From JAJRPT01 sp965661945 (lineage in GTDB: Bacteria > Bacteroidota > Ignavibacteria > Kapaibacteriales > UBA2268), in NCBI GenBank assembly GCA_965661945.1, contig CBFIFP010000004.1:1-64000 (forward strand): a stretch of DNA of 64,000 bases, written 5' to 3'. Shown here piece after piece: positions 43,234-52,800 of the stretch. The notes under the pieces are model-generated. The model was not told the origin of the DNA, did not search any database, and was given only the letters and a program-made list of their open reading frames with translations. Position 1 is the stretch's first letter. The number at the start of each line of letters is the position of its first letter. The position numbers and the translations under genes were made by a program.

Positions 43234-44174
43234 TTTTCTAAATTTTCAAATACAATTTTTATTAATTCAAGAGATTCTCTTGCCATATTGTTATGACTAT
43301 CAAGCAAAGGATTTATTTCAACAATTTCAAAAGAAATTTTTTTCTTAAGTTTTGTTAGTCTATCTATTAATTCTTTTGTTACATCCAAGTTCAATCCATT
43401 TTTAACAGGGGTTCCTGTTCCATAGGATACTTTATCAGGGTCCATGGAATCAACATCAAAAGAAATAAAAATATGATCACAATCTTTTAACTTTTCATCG
43501 ATATTCTTTACTATTTCTGAAATACTTTCACTATTAACTTTGCTAGATTTGTAGTACTCAACATTATTTTTCTTTAAAATAAATTCTTCTTGTTCTTCTA
43601 AATCTCTAATTCCTAAAAAAATTAAATTACTATATTCTAAAGCTTTTTGCTCTCCTGACAAACTTTGTAATTTTTTCCATTTATTTTTTACTTCAATAGG
43701 TAATTCTCTTTTTTTTCTTTCAATATTGTCTTCTCTAAGTGCAATACTTAGTGTCATTCCATGCATATTTCCAGAGGGAGAAGTATAAGGAGAGTGCATA
43801 TCTCCATGAGCATCAATCCATACAACACCAATTTTTGCGTCTGGGTTGATTTTCTTAAAAGCGGATAGATATAAACCACTCGAGGAATGGTCAGCAGAAA
43901 AGAAAACTTGATTATGGTCGTAATTAATTTCTTTTTCCAATATCTTTATATTTTCTATATAATGATTTAGAATACCATCAATATTTAGAGCATATTCAAA
44001 TTGTTTTATAACTTTATTAAAAAGTATTTCGTTATTTGCAAATAGATAGAATACTTCTCCTAAATCATAGTTTTGATTTAGACTTTCAAATCTTATTGCA
44101 TCAAATGATAAAGATGTTCCTCTTATCCCAGCGCCAAGTTCATTCTTGTTTACAAATTTTTGAATTTTTGACAT
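43230..44174 (-). CDS. arginase family ureohydrolase
   Basis: A 314-residue arginase-family enzyme (binuclear Mn). Metal ligands are visible: His in SADHSSSG (about 119), the DAHGDMH cluster (about 143-149) and DVDSMDP (about 244-250), with the GTGTPVKNGL loop. It probably hydrolyses L-arginine to ornithine and urea; agmatinase or formimidoylglutamase activity cannot be excluded. It is the first gene of the operon leading into the TPR lipoprotein and motAB, a combination without an obvious metabolic link. Confidence 0.9.
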   Translation of the reverse strand: MSKIQKFVNKNELGAGIRGTSLSFDAIRFESLNQNYDLGEVFYLFANNEILFNKVIKQFEYALNIDGILNHYIENIKILEKEINYDHNQVFFSADHSSSGLYLSAFKKINPDAKIGVVWIDAHGDMHSPYTSPSGNMHGMTLSIALREDNIERKKRELPIEVKNKWKKLQSLSGEQKALEYSNLIFLGIRDLEEQEEFILKKNNVEYYKSSKVNSESISEIVKNIDEKLKDCDHIFISFDVDSMDPDKVSYGTGTPVKNGLNLDVTKELIDRLTKLKKKISFEIVEINPLLDSHNNMARESLELIKIVFENLEK

Positions 44175-44367
44175 AAATATTATTTTATTAAATTTTTTAT
44201 TTTAAATTTAGCAAATATAGCAAATAATTCTCAAATTAAGAAAATATATTTGTAATGTTTAAAATGTAATGATTTAATATTAAGATTTTTAAAAATTAAA
44301 AACATACTTGCTTTTTAAACAAAATTTATTAATTTTAAAAAATATTTTTAACAATTCTAGAAGAAAA

Positions 44368-45078
44368 TTGAAAGAAAATTATATTAAATTTTATTCTCAA
44401 AGCTTAAACAAAGAAACTGAAATGCTTGTTTTTGGGGATACGGGCAAACCAGTTATTTTATTCCCAACATCAATGGGAAGATTCTATCAAAATAAAGATT
44501 TTAAACTTATTGATACTGTTGTGGATAAGTTAGATAATGGTAAAATCAAGATTTACTGTCCTGATTCCATAGATGAGGAAAGCTGGTATAACAAACAAAT
44601 TCACCCAGCAGAAAGGGTAAAAAATCATTTAAAGTATGATGATTTTATAATTAAAGAATTAGTACCTAAAATTTTAGCTGAAACCTCTGAACAAAAGGTT
44701 GTGTTTGCTGGTTGTAGTTTTGGGGCTTACCACGCCACTAATTTTGGGTATAAATATCCACATTTGGTTTCTCATATAATTAACATGGGTGGAGCTTTTG
44801 ATATTAAGATGCATTTACAGGGTTATTATGATGACAATGTTTATTTTAACAACCCACCAGATTTCCTTCCAAATTTAAATACTCCAGATATTTATAATAT
44901 TGATATTGTTTTTGGGATTGGCGAGAATGATTTTTGCCTTGATGATAATATTATAATGTCTGAAATTTTAAAAAACAAAAATATCAATCATTGGTTAGAT
45001 ATTAGAAGGGACAAAGACCATGATTGGCCTGTTTGGAGAGAAATGTTTCCGGAGTATATTAACAAAATTATAGGTTAA
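44368..45078 (+). CDS. putative esterase (alpha/beta hydrolase, COG4947-like)
   Basis: A 236-residue alpha/beta hydrolase. The nucleophile elbow is GCSFGAYHA, the acid is likely in FGIGENDFCLDD, and the His in DHDWPVWREMFP. The opening KFYSQSLNKETEMLVFGDTGKPVILFPTSMGRFYQ is characteristic of the small esterases often paired with ATP-grasp ligases. The start is uncertain: a TTG at 44368 with AGAAG upstream gives the usual family length, while the frame stays open upstream to a TTG at 44308. The ATP-grasp gene follows after two bases. No signal peptide is seen, so the enzyme is cytoplasmic. The substrate is unknown. Confidence 0.82.
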   Translation: MKENYIKFYSQSLNKETEMLVFGDTGKPVILFPTSMGRFYQNKDFKLIDTVVDKLDNGKIKIYCPDSIDEESWYNKQIHPAERVKNHLKYDDFIIKELVPKILAETSEQKVVFAGCSFGAYHATNFGYKYPHLVSHIINMGGAFDIKMHLQGYYDDNVYFNNPPDFLPNLNTPDIYNIDIVFGIGENDFCLDDNIIMSEILKNKNINHWLDIRRDKDHDWPVWREMFPEYINKIIG

Positions 45079-45080
45079 AA

Positions 45081-46049
45081 ATGGTTAAACAAAGTTTAAA
45101 AAAAATTGGTGTGCTTCATGGAATGGAACGTTCTTTTCCACAAGCACTTGCAGATGAAATTAATAGTAGAAAAAACAAAGCAATTGCTGAGGTTATAACT
45201 ATTGATGATGTATCGCAAGGAATGGAAAGTGAATTTGCTGTTATCTTTGACAGGATTTCTCATGATGTTCCGTTTTATAGATCAACCTTGAAAATGCTGG
45301 CGCTGTCTGGAGCAGCTGTTTTAAATAATCCATTTTGGTGGAGTGCAGACGAAAAATTTTTTAATAATGGAATTGCTTTAAAGGTTGGAGTACCTGTTCC
45401 TAAGACTGCTCTTCTACCTTCTAAGGAAATACCTCCAAATACCTCTGAAAGCTCATTTAGTAATTTAAAATATCCTTTATCTTGGGAAAATATTTTTAAT
45501 TACGTTGGTTTTCCTGCATTTATGAAACCGCATGATGGAGGTGGGTGGAAAGATGTTTATAAAGTTTATAATGAAGAAGATTTCTTTGAAAAATATAGTG
45601 AAACTAATAATTTAGTTATGCTACTTCAAGAAAATATAGACTATGAGGCATATTTCAGATGTTATTGCATTGGTGGTGATATGGTAAGAATTATGCAATA
45701 TGAGCCGGCTAATCCTTCTGACCAAAGGTATGTTATTGGTGGTGGTGAAATTGAAGCAAAGTTGCTTAACACTATTAAAAAATATGTTATCAAACTTAAC
45801 AATGCTTTGGGCTATGATTTTAACACAGTTGAGTTTGCCGTAAGAAATGGTGTCCCTATTGCAATTGATTTTTGTAATCCTGCACCTGATTGTGATATTA
45901 AATCTGTAGGTCAGGAAAACTTTGACTGGGTTGTAAAAGCATCTGCTGATATGGCTTTAAAAAGAATAAGAACTCATAGAAAAGATGGTCTTAATTTGAC
46001 TTGGGGAACTTTTATAAGTGAAGCAGTAAAAGGTAAATTGGTAAAATAA
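45081..46049 (+). CDS. ATP-grasp ligase paired with the esterase
   Basis: A 322-residue ATP-grasp enzyme of a RimK-like type. The core is visible as GFPAFMKPHDGGGWKDVYKV (ATP-binding lysine and glycine-rich loop), LLQENIDYEAYFRCYCIGG, and the Mg-binding segment VEFAVRNGVPIAIDFCNPAPDCD. Such ligases join an activated carboxylate to an amine. It follows the esterase after two bases and is surely co-transcribed. The pairing recurs across Bacteroidota and relatives, but I know of no established product. It is not the MvdC/MvdD type: no precursor gene and no WWRRP motif are present. Confidence 0.85.
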   Translation: MVKQSLKKIGVLHGMERSFPQALADEINSRKNKAIAEVITIDDVSQGMESEFAVIFDRISHDVPFYRSTLKMLALSGAAVLNNPFWWSADEKFFNNGIALKVGVPVPKTALLPSKEIPPNTSESSFSNLKYPLSWENIFNYVGFPAFMKPHDGGGWKDVYKVYNEEDFFEKYSETNNLVMLLQENIDYEAYFRCYCIGGDMVRIMQYEPANPSDQRYVIGGGEIEAKLLNTIKKYVIKLNNALGYDFNTVEFAVRNGVPIAIDFCNPAPDCDIKSVGQENFDWVVKASADMALKRIRTHRKDGLNLTWGTFISEAVKGKLVK

Positions 46050-46143
46050 ATAATATGGTTTGTCTAAAAATATATTAATCTGAAAATCAAGTATTAAGAG
46101 TTACTTGGACATTTAAAGTTTTTAATGCTTTTTAGATAAACCA

Positions 46144-46830
46144 CTATTTTTTGAATATTTTTTTGTCAATCTTTTTGTTCACTATATAATTCCAATATTT
46201 AATAATAACTTTACCGCGAGTTGTTTCTCCATCTTCGCTTAATTTATCTACTTTGTTTTTGTCGCGAGGACCTACAAATGCTTTTGGCATTTTAAAATTA
46301 GGAACTACAAATTCTATATTTACTAATGTGGGTAACACAAAACTATCAAATTTATCATAATCTAAATTAATGTAAAATGTTCCATTGTCTTTTGTGGTTA
46401 TGTCCGCTTTCTTTACTACTCTATTAGCTTTATCTATAAACATATCAACTAAAACAATATCTTTAGATTCGTTAGGAATCACTTTAAGATGAGTAAGTTC
46501 TATACCATCGATTACTTCATTACCTAATGATATTATAGTGCTTTTCATTTTTAAAATTTCACCAATAAAGTTTCCTGTTCCTTGTTTGGGAAGCATTGAA
46601 AAGCCCTCTATGTCTACTTTTGTTTGGTCTGGAGATTGAAAGTATATTTTACCAGTTTTTTCGGGTGCTTTTAAGTAACTTATATCAATAAGCACTGATA
46701 TTTCGGCTTCGAAGGATTTAACTTTATTGTATTGACTTAATACTTCGTCGGCGATTTTTTGTCCGTCGTTTGAGAATAATGAGATTGTAGTAAAATAAAA
46801 AATAATTATTAGAATTGATTTTGAAATCAT
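46144..46830 (-). CDS. LolA-like outer-membrane lipoprotein carrier/sorting protein
   Basis: A 228-residue exported protein (signal peptide MISKSILIIIFYFTTISLFS) with the LolA/LolB-like half-barrel pattern: KSFEAEISVLIDISYLKAPEKTGKIYFQSPDQ, DGIELTHLKVIPNE and a C-terminal VNIEFVVPNF. It may carry lipoproteins or another lipid cargo across the periplasm. It is the last gene of an ABC exporter operon and overlaps the permease gene by 4 bases, which suggests it works with that transporter. Confidence 0.8.
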   Translation of the reverse strand: MISKSILIIIFYFTTISLFSNDGQKIADEVLSQYNKVKSFEAEISVLIDISYLKAPEKTGKIYFQSPDQTKVDIEGFSMLPKQGTGNFIGEILKMKSTIISLGNEVIDGIELTHLKVIPNESKDIVLVDMFIDKANRVVKKADITTKDNGTFYINLDYDKFDSFVLPTLVNIEFVVPNFKMPKAFVGPRDKNKVDKLSEDGETTRGKVIIKYWNYIVNKKIDKKIFKK

Positions 46831-47666
46831 GAATTTATGTCCTTTTTGTTAAAGTAAATGAATGTTGCTCCTGATAAAACTACAACGTGTCCTATCAAAA
46901 TAAATAGTGAACGATAAAAACTAGCATAGTCTATCTCTTTTTCAAAGAGTAGAATCCACGCGTTCATGTGGGTTGTGAAAAATAGTTCTTGAATGTCTGA
47001 AAATATACCTACGTCTACTAAATTTAAAATGTTTAATACAATTATGATTGCCATTGTTGTTATTATCGGACCTATTGAGTTTTCAACAAATGACGAAAAG
47101 AAGAAAGAAATTGTATAAACTACCCACATACTTAAAAAAGCATATCCAAATGCTATTCCGTATCTCCATAATACGTCATTCTCAGGTATAATGTTTATTG
47201 CATAGCGAACAACAATCATATCTCCTGTTCCAAAGAGTAAGACTCCTAAACCTAATGCTAGTAGATATAGCCATATAACAAGAAGTGCTACGTATATTGA
47301 ACCAGCTATATATTTAGCTATTACAAGTTGATAGCGAGAAATTGGTCTTACTAATACTAATCTATAAGTTCCTGATGTTGCCTCACCCGCAAGCATGTCT
47401 CCACCAACAAGTGTTATTAATAATGGAATGTTTATAAATAAAAATTGCATTATAATACGAGTTACCATGTATCCGTTAATTAACTCTCCGTTAAAGTCGA
47501 ATGAGTTTCTAAGCACTCTTGTACTGAGTTCGATTAATGTATCACCTTCGGCTATCATTGCCAAGTGGATTATTGGAACTAAGATACCTATAGCAATAAA
47601 ACCTATATAGGTTCTCCATTTACTAAATATTTTAAATAGTTCGAGTTTTATAAGTCTAAGAAACAT
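46827..47666 (-). CDS. ABC-2 type transporter permease
   Basis: A 279-residue membrane protein with about six helices in the ABC-2 permease pattern: an amphipathic N-terminal helix (MFLRLIKLELFKIFSKWRTYIG), the conserved GDMLAGEATSGTYRLVLVRPISRYQLVIAKY loop and a C-terminal hydrophobic helix. It exports an unknown substrate together with the adjacent ATPase, whose gene it overlaps by 11 bases. The LolA-like protein gene follows in the same operon. Confidence 0.9.
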   Translation of the reverse strand: MFLRLIKLELFKIFSKWRTYIGFIAIGILVPIIHLAMIAEGDTLIELSTRVLRNSFDFNGELINGYMVTRIIMQFLFINIPLLITLVGGDMLAGEATSGTYRLVLVRPISRYQLVIAKYIAGSIYVALLVIWLYLLALGLGVLLFGTGDMIVVRYAINIIPENDVLWRYGIAFGYAFLSMWVVYTISFFFSSFVENSIGPIITTMAIIIVLNILNLVDVGIFSDIQELFFTTHMNAWILLFEKEIDYASFYRSLFILIGHVVVLSGATFIYFNKKDINS

Positions 47667-48588
47667 TTTTATCCCCCGTTTGATGATCTCCAGTTAACTT
47701 TATAAAGTATTCTTCGAGAGAGTTTACCGAGTTTACAGAATATATATCTATGTTTTTATTTCTGAGTAAATCAATGATTTTTGGAATAGTATTTCTATTG
47801 GCTTTTAGTTCAATTTTATATTTTTCTAAGCTAATGACCTCAAACTCGTTAGTGTTTTCTAATTTAATATTATTAAGTTCATTAGTTTCGATATATATAT
47901 GAGTTTCGGCATCCTGAAGCAATTCCTGAACTTTACCTTCAACTAAAGTTTTACCTCTATTAACAATAGCCATAGATGTTGCCATACTTTCTACTTCTTT
48001 CAAGATATGGGAACTAAGGAATATTGTTTTTCCTTTGTTTACTGCTAATTCTGTGAGTAGATTACGGACTTCTCTCATTCCTTGAGGGTCTAATCCGTTA
48101 GTTGGTTCGTCTAAAATGATTAGTTCGGGGTCGTGAATTAAAGCTTGGGCAAGACCTAATCGTTGTTTCATTCCAAGAGAATAGGTTTTTACTTTATCTT
48201 TTTCTCTTCCTTTTAAGCCAACCATTTCTAATGTTTCATATAATTGATTTTTAGAGAAACTGTGTCCATATAATTCTGAGAAATATTCTAAGTTTCTGAA
48301 GGCAGTTAGATATAAATAAAAATCTGGTTTTTCGACTAAGGCGCCTACTCTTGAGAATAAACTTCTTGAACTTTCATTTAATCTTTTTCCGAAAAAGTAT
48401 ATTTTACCTTCGTCGTATTTTAATAAAGATAGAATTACTCTAATTGTTGTACTTTTGCCTGCTCCATTTGGTCCTAGAAAACCATAAATTTCACCTTGCT
48501 TTACTTCTAAGTTTAATCCGTCAACTGCTTTAAAGTTTCCAAAACTTTTATGTAAATTTTCAATTTTTAATATTGTGTTATCGTCCAT
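47656..48588 (-). CDS. ABC transporter ATP-binding protein
   Basis: A 310-residue ATPase with Walker A GPNGAGKST, the signature YSLGMKQRLGLAQAL, Walker B LIILDEPTNG and the H-loop LSSHIL. The C-terminal region (about 215-310) follows the ABC-2 exporter ATPase pattern. It is the first gene of an exporter operon with the permease and a LolA-like protein. The substrate is unknown; the LolA-like partner hints at an envelope lipid or lipoprotein. Confidence 0.95.
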   Translation of the reverse strand: MDDNTILKIENLHKSFGNFKAVDGLNLEVKQGEIYGFLGPNGAGKSTTIRVILSLLKYDEGKIYFFGKRLNESSRSLFSRVGALVEKPDFYLYLTAFRNLEYFSELYGHSFSKNQLYETLEMVGLKGREKDKVKTYSLGMKQRLGLAQALIHDPELIILDEPTNGLDPQGMREVRNLLTELAVNKGKTIFLSSHILKEVESMATSMAIVNRGKTLVEGKVQELLQDAETHIYIETNELNNIKLENTNEFEVISLEKYKIELKANRNTIPKIIDLLRNKNIDIYSVNSVNSLEEYFIKLTGDHQTGDKNVS

Positions 48589-48860
48589 TTTCTTTGTTTA
48601 AACCTGTAATTTTGTAAAGACGTTTCATATTTAAAAATATTCAAAAATACGCATTTTTTTTTAAAAAGCTTAACATTAAATTGATTATTTCTTAATATTT
48701 GAATATTATTAAATTTGTTGTTTTCTTTTTTCTAATTTTTAAAAATTATAAAATTTAAGAATTATTGTTATTTATTTAAAAATGAAATAATTTGCAGGTT
48801 TTTTCATTTTTTAACTTTTCATTTTTTTATATCTATATCAATATTTATGGTTTATAAGTT

Positions 48861-48879
48861 ATGGCTAATATTGTGTGCA
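48861..48879 (-). repeat. 19-base fragment of the 164-bp repeat
   Basis: ATGGCTAATATTGTGTGCA is the exact reverse complement of 23767-23785 inside the 164-bp repeat of the accessory region. It lies in the gap 48589-48969, which otherwise holds AT-rich DNA and a terminator. Confidence 0.55.
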
Positions 48880-48921
48880 GATATTATGTAAACTAATTTT
48901 TTATGGTGATTAATTTATAAA

Positions 48922-48947
48922 AAAAGCCCAACAATTGCTGGGCTTTT
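48922..48947 (-). terminator. intrinsic terminator of the barrel gene
   Basis: AAAAGCCCA pairs with TGGGCTTTT around acaattgc. On the minus strand it ends in a T-run, just after the stop of the outer-membrane barrel gene at 48970. Confidence 0.85.
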
Positions 48948-48969
48948 AAAAGATTAACTTATGAATCAA

Positions 48970-49839
48970 TTATTTGATTGCAAATCTAACATCTACACCT
49001 ATTTGAAGAACGCTTACTCTCCAATCAAAGTCAGGAGTTAACTCTGTTATGCCAAGGTTGTACATTATGTTTGGAACTATTACATATTTAGGAAATGATA
49101 TCTCCATCTGAGCACCAACTTTTAGACCAACTCTTAAAGCATTAGTATTTAAGATATCTCCATCATTGAAGATTAATGATTGCGGATCGTCTTCAGGATA
49201 AATCCATCCTCTCTGTGCTGCAGCTTCTTCGTTTCTGATTAATGCTGCGTTGTCTGGAGAAACTAATTTTAATCTATTAACTTCTGTAGCTTGAATAGCA
49301 TAATCAAAAGTTGGACCTGCAACTAAGCCAATACCAACTTTACCAGCATTAACAACATTGAATTTATATAAAATATCAAAAGCAATTGTGTTATATGTAA
49401 TATCATTCAAATAGTTGATAGATGTTATTGCTTCGGTTGGAGTAACCGAACCGTCAGCATTAACTATTCCTACTGTAGTAGGTAGGTCATCACCTTGTTG
49501 CTCGAAGTATGATGGCATTGTGCTATACATTAATCGAGTTATAATTGATTGTTTTGAATTTGCCGCTTCACCCAAAATATATTCGAATGAGATACCTGCA
49601 AAAAATCCATTTGCAGCACCATTTTCAAAGTTTGGACAAGGAACATCATCTAACGCTAGTGGAATAGATGGTTTGTTTGTATTGTGTGTAACCCTATTAT
49701 AACCAAAAATCGGACCTAAGTAAAATGGTTTTGATTCTTGTGCTGGAGCAAGTGGGTTATCTTGTGCGTTTGAGTAAGTAAAAATACTTATAAACGTCAA
49801 AAACCCTATGAATAACTTTTTTGGTAAACTTTTGATCAT
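48970..49839 (-). CDS. outer-membrane beta-barrel protein
   Basis: A 289-residue exported protein (signal peptide to about residue 25) with the pattern of the Bacteroidota outer-membrane beta-barrel (PorT-like) group: FYLGPIFGYNRVTHN, FFAGISFEYILG, TIAFDILYKFN, GIGLVAGPTFDYAI and a C-terminal LQIGVDVRFAIK. The function is unknown. It is transcribed 9 bases after the giant T9SS protein gene, so the two products may interact at the surface. Confidence 0.82.
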   Translation of the reverse strand: MIKSLPKKLFIGFLTFISIFTYSNAQDNPLAPAQESKPFYLGPIFGYNRVTHNTNKPSIPLALDDVPCPNFENGAANGFFAGISFEYILGEAANSKQSIITRLMYSTMPSYFEQQGDDLPTTVGIVNADGSVTPTEAITSINYLNDITYNTIAFDILYKFNVVNAGKVGIGLVAGPTFDYAIQATEVNRLKLVSPDNAALIRNEEAAAQRGWIYPEDDPQSLIFNDGDILNTNALRVGLKVGAQMEISFPKYVIVPNIMYNLGITELTPDFDWRVSVLQIGVDVRFAIK

Positions 49840-49848
49840 AATGACCCC

Positions 49849-52800
49849 TTATTTAATTATTATTATTTGTTTAGTTTCTTTAATGAATTTAGTATCAATA
49901 TTTAAAAAATAATTTCCGTTTGGGAATTTTTTTAAATCATAATTTAAGAAATATTTTCCGGAATTTACAAACTTTTTTTCTTCAAGTGGATATTTTTTTC
50001 CTAGCATATCAACTAAATATATTGTATAGTTGGAACTTACAGGAATATCTAATTTTATAAACAATTCACTTTTTTTAAAGTCGTAAGCAAAATTAATATC
50101 CCCCTTATCAAAATATTTAACAACTCTGTATGGCTGAGCGCATACTTCATTTAGCTTTACAGGGTATGATTTTCTTATGCTTTTAAAGCATTCATCATAA
50201 AAAACTTCGACAATTATTTCGGAATCAAAGTATTGACTAAGCATAATTCTGAATAGTAAGTCTATACTCCATCGTTCGTTTCCGTTTACTTCAAACTCGA
50301 AGTAATCTAAGCCGAATTGAATATCGTTTAAGTTTTTGTTAACTTTAAATGGGATTCTTTTGGTTATATTTCCATCTTTTGTAATTACAATTTCTGCTGT
50401 TTCACTTAAGAGCCATAATAATTGATATTCTGCATAAATTCTAATTTTTAGTTTTGCGGGAATATCGATGTTATATGGAATATCACCATATATATTGACT
50501 ATTGAGCTATCACCAATATTGTATGAAAAGTCTAAATCTGGTAATATTAATTGTGTGAACTTTGGTTCTATCTGATGTTTATATGTATATGTCCTGCTAA
50601 ATCTGCCTAATAAATCAGTTGTAACAGTACTTATTTCTACCTCTTCAGTTTCATCTTTGAACCTAAAAACTTTTAATGGAAGATTTATAGCTTCACTTAC
50701 TTTTAATTCTTTTGGAATTTCAGGTTCAATACTAAATTCTGTAAAATAATCGGAACTTAAGTTAATTTCGTTTAGTAAAATATCCGTTTCACCAGTGTTT
50801 CTGATTATAAATAATAATTCTGTAGTATCGCAAGCCCATACATCGTCAGAGCTTAACATTATTTCTAATTCTGGATATAATGGCAGTTTACTATTTGCAC
50901 ATATTGTAACTATAGTTGAATCAAAAAGTTTACCTTCTTCTGAAGATGTTGTAATAGCTAGTATTTCAAGTTCTGAGAATCCATATTTTGTTGGTATAAA
51001 TGAGAATAATCCATTTATTACTTCGTTATTTTCTAATTGCTTAGGTAATACTTTATTTATTTCTAATAATTTTATATCACTATCACTGTAAGGAATTTTT
51101 TGTTTAATTCCTGTTTCAGAATTTGTGAAATATGAATTTAATGGTCGTATATTGTATAGAGTTTTATCTACATTACCTTGATATTCAAATATATCATACT
51201 CAATTTCATTAACTTCTTCATTTACAAATAATGTATCATGAAAGCAGTTGTTAAAACCATTAATTTTGTTATTAATTCCATTTCCTACAATTTGGATATT
51301 GAATTGTCTTAGGAGGACTCCTTCGAGATAATCAAAAGTAATTATGTTATCATAATAACCAAGTTGTGTTGGCTCAAAGCTAAAAGTGAAATTGATTTTT
51401 TGACCAGCTGTAAAATCTTGTTCAATTTGAGTAATTGTTATATCATTGTCTTGGCTTAATTTGCCATTAGATGCTATATTCAAATAATTAAAAGTAGGAG
51501 AATTATTCAAATCTCCAATATTTTCTATTTCAATTGTGAATGTTGCTTTTTCATCTATTATTACATTTCCAAAATCATGAAAAATATCATTGAAAATTGC
51601 ACCAACTGGATGATAAGTAACTTCAACTTCATCTGTGAGAGTTATTGTTTTAGCATTTTCACCTTCACCGTAAAAACCTATTGCGGTTGCAGTAACTTTA
51701 ATTGGAGGAAAATTTCTTTCGAATGGTTGAACACATGATTCTATGTTAATTCTTTCTTCTTGTAGCAAGTCAATATTATTAACTCCAATAGTATCAATCG
51801 CTACAATTGATTTTTCGAAATCTAATTTCGTTAGAATTAAATTTAGATTTCCGTTATTTTCAAAATATATTGGTCCGCATTTTTCTGAACCAAGTGGTAT
51901 ATCTCCTAAATCAATACCGTTACCAAAGAAACTATAGCTGATTTTTTGAAGTTGTATGAATGCTGTGTCAAGTACTTTGCAGTTTGTTTCTAAGATTAAA
52001 TAAACTTCATTAGGTATGTTTTCTGGTGCTAAATCTCTAATCAAAAAGCCAATTTCTTTTTGTTCAGAGCCAGACAAAACAAATGGCTGAAATTCATTTT
52101 GAAGATAATAGCTATTATCAGAGAAATACAAATTAGTTACTTCAACTTCATTATCATTAAGATTTCTTAAAGTAGTGAAATAAACTAAGTTGGGGTCTAA
52201 TTCTATTTGCCCTAAATTTTTATCTACAATATCAGGGTTTTGTCCAATGAAATTGTGTGTATATTCTCTTCCGTTACCCGCATTATCGTAATATTGAAAC
52301 GTGATTTGAGCATCTTGTCTTTTATCAATTTGATTAGCAATTAAAGAAGCAAAGTTACCGGATTGATTAAGTCCTGAGATATTAACATTATATGTACGAT
52401 TATCAATGATATCAATGAATTGAATACCAGTCGGATTTGCATCTTTATCTTCTATGTTTACAATGATTTCATCGCAATTGTCAAGTATTGAAATTTCAGG
52501 AGGTGTATCATCAAGAGAACTTTCGCTATTAGGTATTGATGCCCCACCAAGAGAATATGCGTAAGAATCGTAGTAACCCCTTCCATAAATTAGTGCTTGA
52601 AAGCCACCGCCATTTGTAGAAATGACGTGTTGCCCTGGTTCTAGTTGTATGTATCCGAAGTAATAATCTGTTCCTGGGACAGTACCCTCAAAGTTTGTAA
52701 CAGGATAACCAACGCCATCAACAGTAATATTAAATCTTGCATCTTCTTTAGCTATAATCATAGCATAATGTGCAATATATTGTTGGTTTTCAATAGTTAA

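Noticed and set aside
45081..46049. Second graspetide macrocyclase
   Set aside because: The ATP-grasp protein lacks the WWRRP and FGAFDF motifs, is paired with an esterase and has no short precursor gene beside it.
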